Part shown: piece by piece, positions 35,941 through 48,088 of the stretch
Layout: every line of letters begins with the position of its first letter
Position numbering within the stretch: the first letter of the stretch is position 1
Origin: Unio delphinus
Lineage: Eukaryota > Mollusca > Bivalvia > Unionida > Unionidae
Length of the DNA: 64,000 nt
Direction of reading: 5' to 3'
Assembly: GCA_029339505.1 (NCBI GenBank)
Contig: JAQISU010000166.1
Location: 4,416,501-4,480,500 of the forward strand
The notes under the pieces: model-generated
Databases searched by the model: none
The model's input: only the letters and a program-made list of their open reading frames with translations
Told to the model about the DNA's origin: nothing
Translations under genes and position numbers: made by a program

Positions 35941-36026
35941 TGCACAATTTCTTCTCCCAAAGAAGTGGTTTGGAACAATTTCTGTACAGCTCTGATGAGA
36001 GGATACAGAACATATTTACATACCAC
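35808..36026 (-). other. Unrecognised frame at the outer part of the left arm
   Basis: 72-codon frame with ATG, reading ...EEIVHKQIAGQKIQRLASPT followed by SATYQVGECVDYLI and a hydrophobic tail. The central segment is echoed near 35750 and in the right arm near 39200-39240, so it is part of the duplicated unit. A function cannot be assigned. Confidence 0.3.
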
Positions 36027-36489
36027 AATCTTGATGTTAGCATTGCATTAACTTTTATTTGGGACAATACAATATAAATATGACAAGGACAATGAAAGAT
36101 ACTGTTTTGGCCTGATAAAAAACATAAACACTAACATCAAGATCTTGTATACTTCAACTGGAGACTTGAACCTTTGTTGTCAAAAGACAGTTGACTCCAG
36201 TGAGTATCCACTTGTGTATTATGTGGTTGACAGATTTTGAATATACATGTACATATCACTCTTCATAATTTCATTTATTATTCTCATTATGATACACACT
36301 ATTTGTACCCCAAATAGTTATAACTGACATTGTTTTGAATGTTTTGACTGACCAATAATTATGTTGCTTTGTCCTGTATGCAGTCAGATGGAACAAATTA
36401 CTCTTTAAATAAATGTGTCATTTAATTTTATTCTTAATAATGCATAGCGCAGTTAATAGTTGTAGATGTTGCTGTATTTTATGAAGGTA

Positions 36490-36551
<62 letters not shown>

Positions 36552-39197
36552 TCAGCAGTCATGAGTTATTATTACATACTTGGCTTTTCATTGTTTAAAT
36601 ATAGAATTAATCTGAGACACCTGTCAGAGGCAATTGCATTAATAACTGTCAGTTAAAAAAAACGACAAAAAAAACCAACCTATTGACAACACTCATTTGA
36701 TTTCTACAAATTAACACAAGGTAGCTGAATCACATGGTTTAAAATCAGCTCCAACCCTCCCATATCCACACTAATTATTTTATCCCATCAGTATGTGTTC
36801 AGCCAGACTTTCCAGACTTGTTCCTCATGTATGATTTACATACTTTACTGAATGAATAACCACTTTTGCTCATTACCTTCTCTACATGGATTGAATTTGA
36901 TGGCCAAAATTCCCTTTTATCATGCCATGAAATAGGTTACATTGAATCCTGATTGGAGGTTATCATTTGTTCAAGCCCAGAATAAAACAGTAGCCCTTAA
37001 TCAGAACAGTAGCTTATTCACAATGAGACACACTGAAAACATTGCATCAAAACTCCATCCAAAGAGATAAAACATGACAGATAACTTGAAGCAAATTTGA
37101 CTTTTAATTGATCTGTAAAGTACTTGTATTGTAAATGGTAAACAAATTTAGATTGTCTTCTTTTAGATGAAATAAACATGATGACATGATCAAAGAAAAT
37201 ATTTAGCACAGAGCTGATGAGGAAATCAATTCAAATCTGCATGAGTGGTAGTCACCTTGTCCTAATTTGTTAAAGGGTAGTAGGTGCTATCAATAATTTA
37301 CTTTTTCTCTGACTGAAACTAGTGCATGTGGCCAAGACAGTTGTTTTACATCTGCATTAACATTGAGGATCTGACTTGTTCTGTATAAGATTTTCCTTGC
37401 AGGAAGAAAATGCATGATTTCTTCTGTTTTGAAACCACACAAAACACTAATTCCTTCTAAATGAAACGAGATGTCTTGAAAGCGCTTATGCAGCACAAAA
37501 CAAAGTATTTAGTGATCAAAATAAGTCTGTATCTAAAAAATGTGGAGCCCAAGGCAGCCTAATAGACTAAATTAAAATCAATGAAAAGTTCTATTTTCAA
37601 AATTTTGTCAAGGATGAGAATAGCACATGAACTGATTAGTGTATGTCTGTCTGTAACCCACATACAGGAAATACAACCAAAATTCAATAAAATGGTAACA
37701 CCCAACTTCTAATGATAAAAAAGACATCAAGTTCATCGGTATATCAATAATGTATCATACCATAGGCTGTATCATTAATTGTATTAATATTAATTGCACA
37801 GGTTCATTGTTTCTTCCCTACTGCTTTGATTTTTGTAACTGCCTTGTTACAATGCATTAACTCCAGCCAGTTACTCATGATGAGATCAACAACTGATTTA
37901 ATTTAGCAAGTCAATGACCATGGAAGTAATTTTTCTTTAAAAATTAAATGAATAAAAACATAGTAATTCTGACAAGAGTAGTTAAATCGCTTTATTTCAT
38001 TCAAGAAATTTATTACTAGTTTAAAACTTTGGCATTCCTTGAGCAACCATCATATTTCAACTAACTGAAATGTATGACAGCAGAACTTGAAAGCACATCT
38101 GCTTTTTTGTGCTAGAATTTGATTCCATTAGAATCAGACATCAGATTATGTAATGTCCAAGCCAAGCAATTAGACTTTAATTTGTGTATGGTATCTATAC
38201 TGGCAAGCAAGTGTACAAGATAATTATGAAAATTTTGGCCTCTATCTGCGGTCAGTTGTCTGGGGAATAAGCAACACAAAGCTGTGTATTGTGGCAATAA
38301 GATGTCAACACAACATAAATAAATATCTGGATAAATGTCTTACATTGTCTCCATAATTGTGAATGTAACTTCATTCATGAGAATTTTGTAGGAATTCATG
38401 AAAATATCAAACAAACAACTTATAATTAAAGTATCTCTATGAAAAAAAAAAAAAAGAAGACTATATGAGCTGCAACTGAAAAGGGCTGAAAATCTCTGGC
38501 AGTCCAATTTATATTTCCCAACTGATACTCCCAACTACAGCAAAGTCAAACAGCTTACATGTGTTCCGTACTAACTATTTCATTAAAGGTCTAATGTATT
38601 GGTCGCAGAATGGTTACAAACTTTTTTAAAAGTCGCCATTTGCAAACATCTGGTCACCAAATTATGTTATGCAAAACCTATAGACTGAAATATCAGTATT
38701 GATTCAGCAATAGGTCATGAGAAGTATCCTCCCTTTTTTAAGTTTTTTTTAATAGTAGATATATGATGAATGATAAGTAAATTGTAAGAAATTATATGAA
38801 CCCCTGTAATCTACATTAATGAGGTTCAGCTGCTTTATTTCGGGTTTTATTTTTCACCACCTGGCAACTGTTCTGAAACATTTACTTGCTAGTAAGAACT
38901 TTGGTTAAAAATTTTAAAGTAATTTACTCACAACTTGAAGCCATGTTAAAGGGTGTGTTTTTTCAAAAATTTAAATAGACACCTTTAAATGGTGATTGTT
39001 TACATTTTTTCATCCTTATACCTCCAAATTCCTTTTTCAAGGTCATTATTTACACACCCTGACAAACATATGGCAAAACTCAATGTTAAGTATCAGAGGT
39101 CTCGGAAACAATTAATTACGCATATCTGGACACAAATATTTGATCTGGGACGCAGAAAATCACCCATGTAGGAGTCCTCTGTACACTCTGTCCTCTG
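36027..39197. other. Spacer between the inverted arms
   Basis: About 3.2 kb of AT-rich sequence with no recognised gene. Contains a (TA)n tract at 36491-36549 and an A-run at 38442-38454. Confidence 0.5.
36491..36549. repeat. (TA)n microsatellite
   Basis: About 29 uninterrupted TA units. Confidence 0.98.
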
Positions 39198-40248
39198 CAA
39201 ATAGCTGGGCGGCAAATTCCAAGATTTGCCAGCCTTGCTTTAACAACCTACTGAGTGAGAACATGTTGATTACTTTATCATTTGAGCTGTGCTGATATTT
39301 ACAATGACAGAATTCAATAGTTAAAATAGCCCCCGGTTGTATTTTCTGTATTTAAAAGAGTACATCAAGAGAACATGTTGCAATAGGTGGGCGGCAAGTT
39401 CAAAGACTTCGACTAGCAGCTTGGGTGGGAAAATGTGAAATTTACAATGCCTGAATTCAGAGACGTTACGATCTAGATATGTACATTTGATTATAATATT
39501 ATACAAGTACACCAGAACTTTAGCTTCCATTATTGTGTTCATTTCTGATAGTAGCCAAATAAATAGTGCATGCGACCTCAAAATCAAGACATATCAAGAG
39601 TTGGTCAAAATATTGTTTGCAAATCTGATATTTGGGGTTAAATGGCAAACTGAAAAAGATTTTAATGAGATTCAGAAGAGTGCTGAAGTTTCTAGAACTG
39701 ACAGTTTGGATGGAATAGTAGCCAAGTGTAAGAAAATGTGGGATGCCTGGCATAGTGTTTGGAATACGACCATTCATTGGATTGACAAAAATCAGTCTCA
39801 CCCTGAAGGACTAACAAGAGATACACCATTGTCAGGCTATTCTGTGCATCTAAAGTCACCAATTTTGGCACAAAACCCATACCGAATTCGATTGATGAAA
39901 ATAAAATTCTGGAATGCTTACCAATTGAAAAGCTGCAATTATCACTAGAATATTATATTAAAAAAAGTACAAAATTTGGACAAATGGGATATCACCCCTA
40001 TAATTCCATGACTCAAGATATGGTGGCCTATTCTGCGCATAGCTATCAAAAGATGTAATGTTTATGCATCAGGCTATGGAAACAAAATACATTACTTTGG
40101 ACTCTTTCTGGCAGTTAAGCCAAAAATTGAATTTTCAACCAAAACAACACGTGATCCATTGTTTACAGAAATGACATATCCTTGTGCAGAATTACCAGAC
40201 ACACAGAATATGCCAACACAGTTATACATATCAGTGTTATAAAGAATG
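39198..40248 (+). repeat. Right arm of the inverted pair of coding-like sequences (unidentified)
   Basis: Plus-strand partner of 34939-35940. The longest frame (39487-39948) reads FISDSSQINSACDLKIKTYQ, QELVKILFANL, then EIQKSAEVSRTDSLDGIVAK and KMWDAWHSVWNTTIHWID. Its downstream part lines up with ALKRCNI.../DPLFSE of the left arm through frames with stops. A one-base difference relative to the left arm (CTGATATTTGGGG versus CTGGATATTTTGGG) shifts frame. Shared protein-level signal despite independent breaks suggests both copies descend from a real coding sequence. Confidence 0.6.
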
Positions 40249-41348
40249 TTGAAATTAAACGCAATGGCATCCATCAGTTCTTCTAATCTGCAAAGTTCAA
40301 CATTGTCTGGGATGGGACTGCAACTTTTGCTGGTGGGACTCCAATTATTACCAAAATGAGAGTCCTAGACTCCTAGTTTTAAAATCCTAGCGAGACCTCT
40401 GAGTATGTTCACATTTTTGGATGTGGTCAACCTTACGATGTTAGTGAATGTCCTACACAGTGATGTCACAATGAAAGCTATACATGCTGTCAAAAAAAAT
40501 TGGACGTCTCTATATTGTACATGAATCCAAATGAAGTGATTACTTGCGATATAAAGGTATCTCTAATCAAATGTTTTAAAAAATAACACCCATTACTGAA
40601 ATAATCATGTGTTGAATGAATGCCTACATGACACGTGACTTTTAGACCAAATCGACATACAATTTCTGTAGCACGTATGATATCTTTTTTCCTAAGCATC
40701 TGGACATGTCCGTCTGATGACCTTAGAGTCAACAATAATTCTTTCTGAAGATCTAGTCGACTTCTTTAATGGTATCTTTGATAATTGACTTGTGAATGTC
40801 AAACACGGAAACACCTCAATGTAGGGTAGAACTGGCACAAGAAACTTCTTTGCTGGTATTGATCATGCGGGTATGTACTTACTTTCTTCTTGGTATTATC
40901 TAATATTTATCAAAGGCAACTGAAAGAAGGATAAGCGTATTATTTCAATAAAATAAATACATAACAGATGTGCATTCTAATTTGTTTAGGTCATATTGAG
41001 CATCGAAAATAAGTTCCACTCATGACTCACTCTATTGCTCTATTTGTGTCACCCCTTGTCACCAATCATAACACTAGAAGCTTCGGCTGAGTAACTAACT
41101 ATTTTAGTGAAACATATTGAACTTACCTAAGAAGCAATATTTTTCTCCATTTACTAAATAAAACAGCAATAAAATTTTGCAACAATAAACAACTGCGATG
41201 TCGTATGATTATATATTCAACCAATCAAAAACATGTTCTCATATTCGGATAACATGGACTTTTACCCTTTAACCGCAATCTATTTCAGGCTTAGGTCATT
41301 GGTCGGTCAAGTCTTAAACGCATCATTCGAACATAGTGTGGTTCCCTG

Positions 41349-41350
<2 letters not shown>
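40249..41350. other. Non-coding stretch, nothing recognised
   Basis: Short frames only (for example 40490-40735, minus), with no recognisable domain or repeat. Confidence 0.45.

Positions 41351-41389
<39 letters not shown>
41351..41389. repeat. (CT)n microsatellite
   Basis: About 19 CT units immediately left of the MITE at 41388-41587. Confidence 0.97.
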
Positions 41390-41391
<2 letters not shown>

Positions 41392-41584
41392 GCGTAGCAA
41401 GAGTGTTTGGCGCCCGGGGACAATATTCATTCCCCCCACCTCAACTCTGAAACCCATTATTTTCATCAATAAAATAACCATTACCCGTTACAACCTATTT
41501 CAAAGCCCATTTTTGCGCCCCCACTAGTATGGCGCCCGGAGACATATGTAACAACCTGCCCCCCCCCCCCCCCCAGCTACGCCT

Positions 41585-41587
<3 letters not shown>
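41388..41587. mobile_element. hAT-type MITE, copy 1, inserted in CT repeat
   Basis: Ends CAGGCGTAGC / GCTACGCCTATG. The interior has TTGGCGCCCGGGGACAAT, GCGCCCCCACTAGTATGGCG and CCGGAGACATATGTAACAAC. All are matched by the copy at 51721-51909. A C-run at 41560-41574 has expanded near the right end. It is flanked on both sides by CT repeat, so the target duplication cannot be defined. Confidence 0.85.

Positions 41588-41589
<2 letters not shown>

Positions 41590-41652
<63 letters not shown>
41590..41652. repeat. (CT)n microsatellite
   Basis: About 31 CT units immediately right of the MITE. With 41351-41389 it probably represents one CT tract split by insertion. Confidence 0.97.
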
Positions 41653-41659
<7 letters not shown>

Positions 41660-42413
41660 TATTACGAGGATTAACGAACTGGAGAGGTCAGGGATAGACT
41701 ACATGCAAATACTGCATGTACTCTGGTAAAATTCACTTGCTTGGATATTTAAATACAGCATGTCCAGTTAATTTTGAATTATTACCTTCAAACCTTCCAG
41801 TGCCCGACACACAATCACACAAATTGATAACAGAACATGGTTTTGAAAGTGTTGGTATAAAGCAAATTGATCTACTAATACAATTGATATATCAAATTGT
41901 GATCCGCCCAAGGTGTAATAATACGAATATGTAAAATGTTTTTTCAACTGCACACCGGTAGATCAATGATAATTTCTCTTATTAATCATAAATGACATGA
42001 AAATAACGATAAAAAGTATTATTAGTCTCTGTTTTCTAATTGAAATTGAAACGGTACACAGTTTGATCGAATCCTTTTTTTTTTTTTGTTCTCCTCTCGT
42101 GCGTAAGGGACAAAATATGCAAAAATCTGGAGTGAGAGAGAAAAGCAAATTTCGCTAAACGACAATCATTAAAACTGAACTTGTACCAAGTAACCTACGG
42201 TACGTTTAGACTTTCCTTGGGATCTGCCTACAGTATTCATATTCTCAATGATACATAGTTGTAATAGCCAGTCGACACTACGTTTTTAGTTTGTTGATAA
42301 CGATGCACATATACTGTAACGTATTTATTGCGCTGCTGTTATTGGTGTAGTTCTTTCTACTTATTATAATGTTCTAAAAATCAATTATTAAATATGAAAG
42401 TGTACAAACGATC

Positions 42414-42416
<3 letters not shown>

Positions 42417-42459
<43 letters not shown>

Positions 42460-42480
42460 AACACACACACACACACACAC
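42417..42480. repeat. Compound (CT)n-(AC)n microsatellite
   Basis: CT units at 42417-42450 followed by AC units to 42480. Confidence 0.97.
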
Positions 42481-43639
42481 TGATCCACCAAAGCCGGCCA
42501 TACGACAAAAAACTCCGATATACCTTAGACATACAAATTATTGCAATCTAGATAGGCTATAAAACTTGATGGTTCTGTACTATCATAGCCGGGTAAATAT
42601 GTTTATTAGCTTTGACATATTTTTTTCGTGATGCTTATTCCGCCTCGGATTCCACAGAGTCGAACATATTAGGGCTTTTTAGCAGCTTCAGTTTTTATTT
42701 TACTCCCAGCTTAATCCGGCTGCCGAATAGTACGACGCTGAGTCGAGTCCACAGATATCAGCGCTGTTGTATCTGAAATTTTCAAATATATCCGCGAGCA
42801 GCAGAACGTCTGTGACAAGATACCAATCACGATAATATCCCAAGTTTATGCAGCCAAACAAATCCCATATCCATGTCGCATATGCATAATCACCAAAACT
42901 AATGCTTTCAAGGTTTTACCTAGAATAAAACATATTTTGTGCATTGGGGTGTATGGGGTATCCTGTGAGAGGGTAACACCTATGGCTAGCTAAGCTGTCG
43001 TACCCCTTCGGAGGTAGCTCTCCCACCTTTGGTCCCCACTTGGCACTCGGCTCTCACATGTGGCCCAAAGAAAATGTGCCATACGCAGCGGCCATATCCT
43101 GGAAAACGTCCTCGACTGGACGGTTTAACCAGGCTGAAGATAGCCGACGGGTCTTAAACCTCGCTGAGTTATGCTTTGTCTACAAAGCATGTGAAGACTG
43201 GGTTCGGCAGCCTGCGTGAAGCAACCATCATCTGGTCAACGGGCAGAAAGGCGATTCCCAGCAAAGCGCCAAGGAGCATTAAGAGGTTGACGAGACACGT
43301 AGGAGTCCTGCTCAGCCACTGCACTTAACACCGTCTTCAGCCATCTCCACCTTGTCATGCTGTTGCACTCAGATAGTTTTAGACTAGAAAGTGAGGTCGA
43401 CGAACTGCTCAACTCTTTCTCACTTACAACAAAGTCACAGCGCAAGTCATTCTTTGCGTCCACCCATCTCATCACCCAATAAAGCTCTGTGGCGACAGGC
43501 AAGCAACGAAGCGGCAGGTATGAGTACACTGGCAGCCGTAGCCAGCACAGCCTGCTCTAAACATCCATAGCCAGCATACCGTGGATGGCGGGGACCCTAC
43601 CTCTGCGGTCAAAATGCAAAAGAGAAGACAAGTATTGTA

Positions 43640-44400
43640 CCTCTCACGCTTGACATGTGGAATGTGCGGACTGGACAGAGACGACGAGGGCAGACCCCAG
43701 AAGAGATCCGCCCTAGTAGGAAAGGAACTCGCCTGATATAATGTGGACATTGCTGCCTTGAACAAGACCCTGCTTGCAGGAGAAGACGAACTCTGTCAAC
43801 AGGGCCGAGGAAGTGAAGAGCGTCGAGAGGCTCGTTTCGACGTTGCAGTGAAGACAGCACTGATTGGCAAACTGGCTGGGAGTAAACGACAGACTCATGA
43901 CCATGAAAATCCCCCTCATGTCTGGAAGAATGCATCCTACCATCATTAGTTGCTATGCTCCAACCATGATCAATCCAGATGAAGTGAAGATCAAGTTCAG
44001 TGAGGAAATTTACTCCTTCATTGCTGAGATTCCAGTGGCAGATAAGGTCGTCATTCTTGGTGATTTGAATACAAGAGTAGGCTGTGATCACATTGCCTGG
44101 GATGGAGTGCTGGGAAAGCACGTGGTGGGTCACTGTAACAGCAACCGTCTCCTTTTGCTCAAGACTTGTGCCGAGCTTCAACTGCTGATCACCAATACAG
44201 TCTTCCGCCTCCTTACCTGTAACCAGACGTCATGGATGCACCCTCGCTCTAAGCACTGGCATCTCATTGACTACGTCATTGTCAGGAAGAGGGACAGTCA
44301 TGATGTGGGTGTGATTAAGTCCTTGTGCGGAGCTGATTGATGGACAGACCATCGCCTTATCATCACCAAGCTCAACATCCGCATTCAGCTCTAAAGACGC
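43640..44400 (+). pseudogene. LINE endonuclease domain (APE-type), disrupted
   Basis: The main frame (43864-44340) contains IISCYAPT, then VVILGDLNTRVG, then HLIDYVIVRKRDSHDV, and after an in-frame stop TDHRLIITKL. These are the usual endonuclease/exonuclease/phosphatase motifs, with catalytic Asp/Asn in GDLN and the terminal D-H pair. An upstream piece in other frames (about 43640-43735) has LDMWNVRTGQRRRG-like sequence, the first motif with Asn. At least two frameshifts separate the pieces. Confidence 0.88.
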
Positions 44401-45129
44401 TCACAGGGACAGAAAGCTCCTAAATGACTGAGCAAAACCAAGCTGAAATACATAAGTACCAAACGAACGCTTGAAATATACCCCTTTCAAAATGTGGAGT
44501 CCGACTGGGCAGCATTCAGAGAGATGGTCTCTAGCACAGCTTCGGAAATCCTAGGGCCGTCAACCAGAAGGCACCAAGTCTTGCGCGATGAGAACTGCGA
44601 CGAGATCAAGTAGTTGCTGGATGAGAAGCACCGCATCCTTCAAACCTACCTCAATAACCCCAAGTCAACCTCTAGAAATAAAAATGCGTATAACAACATA
44701 CGCAGAACTGTACAGTAGAAAATATGTGAGATGCGAGACACATGGCTGAGCAACAAAGGCGATGAGATCCAGTGCTACGCAAATTAGCATGACATGAATA
44801 TCTTCTACAATCCCCTGAAGGAAGTGTATGGACCTACATCCTCTGGATCGTCCCCTTCTCCTCGTAGACTAAGACACACTAATTACTGAGAAAGAGAAGA
44901 TTCTCCAACGAAGGGCTGAACACCTTGACATCATCTTAAATCACCCTTCATCCCTCAATGATTAAGCCATCAGTCGTCTCCCCCAACTACCCTCAACGAA
45001 GCACTGGATGACCCTCCTACCTTGCTGGATACACAGAAAGCGATACACCTGGTTCAGACTCATTCCCAGATGAAGTCTACAAGGAAGGGAGTACATCCCT
45101 GATAGAACGGCTCCACTAATTGATTTTAC

Positions 45130-46085
45130 TAATGTGACAATCTCCCAGGAATTCAAAGATACTTCCATATTCCACATGTATGAGCGTAAAGGGAACCGCC
45201 AGGCCTACGACAACCAACGGGGTATATCCTTACTCTTAAATGCAGGAAATATACTTGCAGAATCCTACTTAATGGCCTCACTACACACTTTGACCAGACA
45301 CTACTGCCAGAAATCAAGTGTGGATTCCGAAAAGAACGTGGGGCCATCGACATATTGTTTTTTTGCGAGGCAGCTACAAGAGAAATGTCAAGAGCAAAAC
45401 AATTAACCTTTTCTCCATCTACGTCGACTTGACAAAGACCTTTTATATTGTCAGCATAGAAGGCTTGTGGAAGGTATTGGCCAAGTACGAATGCCCAATA
45501 AAAGGTATATCTATGGTGCATCATTTCCACGATGGCATGCAGACACGAGTCCAGGACAATGGAGAGACATCTGAGCCATTCTCAGCAACCAATTCCGTCA
45601 AGCAGGGTTGTGTTCTGGCACCAACACTGTTCTGTTTTCTGTTATGCTGACTAATGCTTTCAGAGACGGAGAGGTTCGAGTCGGCATCAGGTACTGTGCA
45701 GATGGAAAACTATTTAGTCTCAGGAGGCTTCAAGCGAAAACCAAGGTTATCAGAGCCACCATCAGGGATTTTTTATTTGCTGCTGACTGCGCCCTCAATG
45801 CTAATTCAGAAGCTGACATGCAATGCTGCGTTGACAAGTTCTACAGCTCCTGCACAAAACTTTGGTCTCACCATCAGTACCAAGTAACGCAAGTCCCGCA
45901 TCAGCTGGCCCCTGGGAAGCCCTATGTTGAGCCCAATATCACCGTCAACGGCCGAAAAACTCAACGTAGTGAACTGCTTAACCTACCATGGCAGCACACT
46001 GTCACAGAGCGTCAGTATTGACGACGAGGTGAACCTTCGCATTACCAGAGCCAGCGCAACGTTCAGCAGATTGTATGCCAATGTC
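45130..46085 (+). pseudogene. LINE reverse transcriptase domain, disrupted
   Basis: Fragments in order, in different frames: YDNQRGISLL; LPEIKCGFRKERGAID; INLFSIYVDLTKTFYIVSIE (motif A region, usually DLTKAFD); SVKQGCVLAPTLFCFLL (motif B, QGCVLAP); DGEVRVGIRYCADGKLFSL; and RDFLFAADCALNANSEAD, where the catalytic Y-A-D-D is replaced by F-A-A-D. Loss of the active-site Asp pair, multiple frame changes and stops show it is inactive. Confidence 0.9.
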
Positions 46086-46140
46086 TGAAATAGAAGAGGC
46101 ATAGCATCCAGACCAAACTAAAGGTACATTATCAGCGTTG

Positions 46141-46717
46141 CGTGTTATACCGCCCATGGTTGGTATCGGCGTCATTTACATGTATCAGAAACAAATTGCA
46201 CGAGCACACCGGAATAACTTATCCTGAGACATATACATGTATAGGAAGAGCATCAATACTTTCTACGGTGTTAAGCGATGGTGCAATATCACATAATCAA
46301 TTTGTAGCGCCACATTTAGAATCCGCGGTATAAGGTAATATATGACCGCATAAATAACCACGCGACCAGAGCAGATCATCACTAACACAACACCGTCGAC
46401 GACCACAATGATATCAGCATCGTGAACACAGCCAGTATTTGATATTGGTTTTCCAACTCCGATTAGAGCTCCAGTGGTCAGACACTTGAGATTGCACTAG
46501 CAAAATTACGACATTTTATAGTTTGACATATATCAGAGAAAAATCATTTGGTAGTTTGGACCCTAAAAATTCGCCGATAGCGCCAACAACTGTTGTTACA
46601 CCACCACCACTACAATGATCTGATTATTTGATTGACAAACAAATATTCATAAAAGAGCCATAGGAAGAGAGGGAAGAAACATATGCTACACAGGAGAGCA
46701 GAAGACAACATTTTTTT
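46141..46717. other. Boundary sequence between LINE and Polinton-like relic
   Basis: No clear motif. The frame at 46142-46333 is unrecognised. This could be the LINE 3' end, the edge of the next element, or older host sequence. Confidence 0.35.
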
Positions 46718-47584
46718 GCTGAACAATTATTTAATCCAACCGTTGATAAAAAAATAAACCCAGTTGGGGTTAACGTTGGATTGTTTCCTAGAAAACCAGG
46801 TACTGTTATAACTTCAGGGTACATGACTGCGTATTCTTTTGAACTACTCATCAAGAAAAAAATGCAGGAATCTAAATTAAACGAATTATATGAGAAAGCT
46901 ACTTGAGCAAGGTCTGATTGAATATCCAAATGATGATTTAAAACAAAAACAAAAAAAAAATTATCATAGGTGTAACTGTGACGAGTACAGAGTACAAAAA
47001 TGAATTTTCGATTATTTTAAGATCAGAGAAGACCAAGTACCCACGTTCAAACTACCTGGATTGCGTTGGATATCGATGAAAGGAATCAGACTATCAATGA
47101 CATAATTGAATAATATTTTCCAAAGATGTCTGCGGCATAAAAATAATTTTTATTTTTTTTAAAACCCGAACGTATTCTCCGACATAGCAACAGTCCTACA
47201 TGTGGTGATCGTCATTTGTCACCGGGTAATGTCAATATCACATCGATGATTTCTGTAAATCTAATCTGTGACGCAATAGACGATATCTATACCGTGTCTG
47301 GGCAAGCATTAGGGCAGGCCTAGCAGGGATATGTACGTCACAGCCATCCTCCAGATGTCCGCTGAGTCATTTGATTGTGTCGTTGCCCACTAATCATATT
47401 TATTTACGTTCTCATAATCCATAGCTATCAGGAATACGTTGTCGTTTAACAGAGACGGTAATATAATGGACACATGTGGTGGAGATTTGACTGTTAGTTT
47501 GTATGTGCATGACAGATCATAACGGCAAACTATCTATATCATGGTAAAAAAAAAAATATTGCCGTTAATTTGTTTTGGCTTGAG

Positions 47585-47836
47585 TTATTCTTCTAATTCT
47601 GCGGAAACCCTATTTGACTCCAACACAAGTAGTTTTAGTTTTTTAGCACGTGCACATACAGCCATTCGAGTTTCATGTCGATACATATCTGATCATATTT
47701 TCGCAACAGCGCTTGCCAATCGAACAAATTTAGCTATATCATGTTGATCATTTAAAATCGCCAATGGTAATTCAATTTCGCGTTGGAGTAATGTGATAAA
47801 TCTGTACTTGGACGCTAGTTTGTGTACATCTGCCAT
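47585..47836 (-). pseudogene. Small helical ORF with one in-frame stop, part of the viral relic
   Basis: Starts ATG at 47836 (MADVHKLASKYRFI...). It runs 47 codons to a TGA at 47695-47693, then stays open in the same frame for 35 more codons to TAA at 47587-47585. Charged, alpha-helix-like composition with no cysteines in the first part. No known family. Position next to the ATPase-like piece on the same strand suggests it belonged to the same element. Confidence 0.4.
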
Positions 47837-48088
47837 CTTCAGGTTGCTGTTATATCATCTCAAAATGGTTGATTTTTCAACATCGAACTAAACCTCAAGA
47901 CCATCTTGCTGAAATTGTTCGATCGTAGACATAATCTCATTATTTGTATGGTTCATATTACAACAGATGAACTTCTTTCATAAAACATTTTATCGAAACC
48001 AATTCGATAACGTGTTGCTGGGTTGAGGAAACTTATCGGGATGAATCAATAGTGTCCTGAGCATGATTGAAGACGTTTTTAAACTTAT

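Larger units (their letters stand above)
42945..46140 (+). mobile_element. Decayed non-LTR retrotransposon (LINE) with endonuclease and reverse transcriptase
   Basis: The left end carries a GC-rich 5' leader (GTATGGGGTATCCTGTGAGA, GGGTAACACCTATGGCTAGC, GTACCCCTTCGGAGGTAGCT) at 42950-43030, typical of a full-length 5' end. An apurinic-type endonuclease follows at about 43640-44400, and a reverse transcriptase at about 45150-46080. Both are broken by stops and frameshifts. The right end merges into unrecognised sequence after about 46140 (matches to a GTLYTAHG-like 3' motif fade); no poly-A tail is visible. The clade (RTE, CR1 or related) is not assigned. GC content is clearly higher than the surroundings. 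Confidence 0.88.

Noticed and set aside
43236..44181. Minus-strand frames of 77-190 codons over the LINE 5' half
   Set aside because: They are antisense shadows of the endonuclease, whose conserved motifs read on the plus strand.
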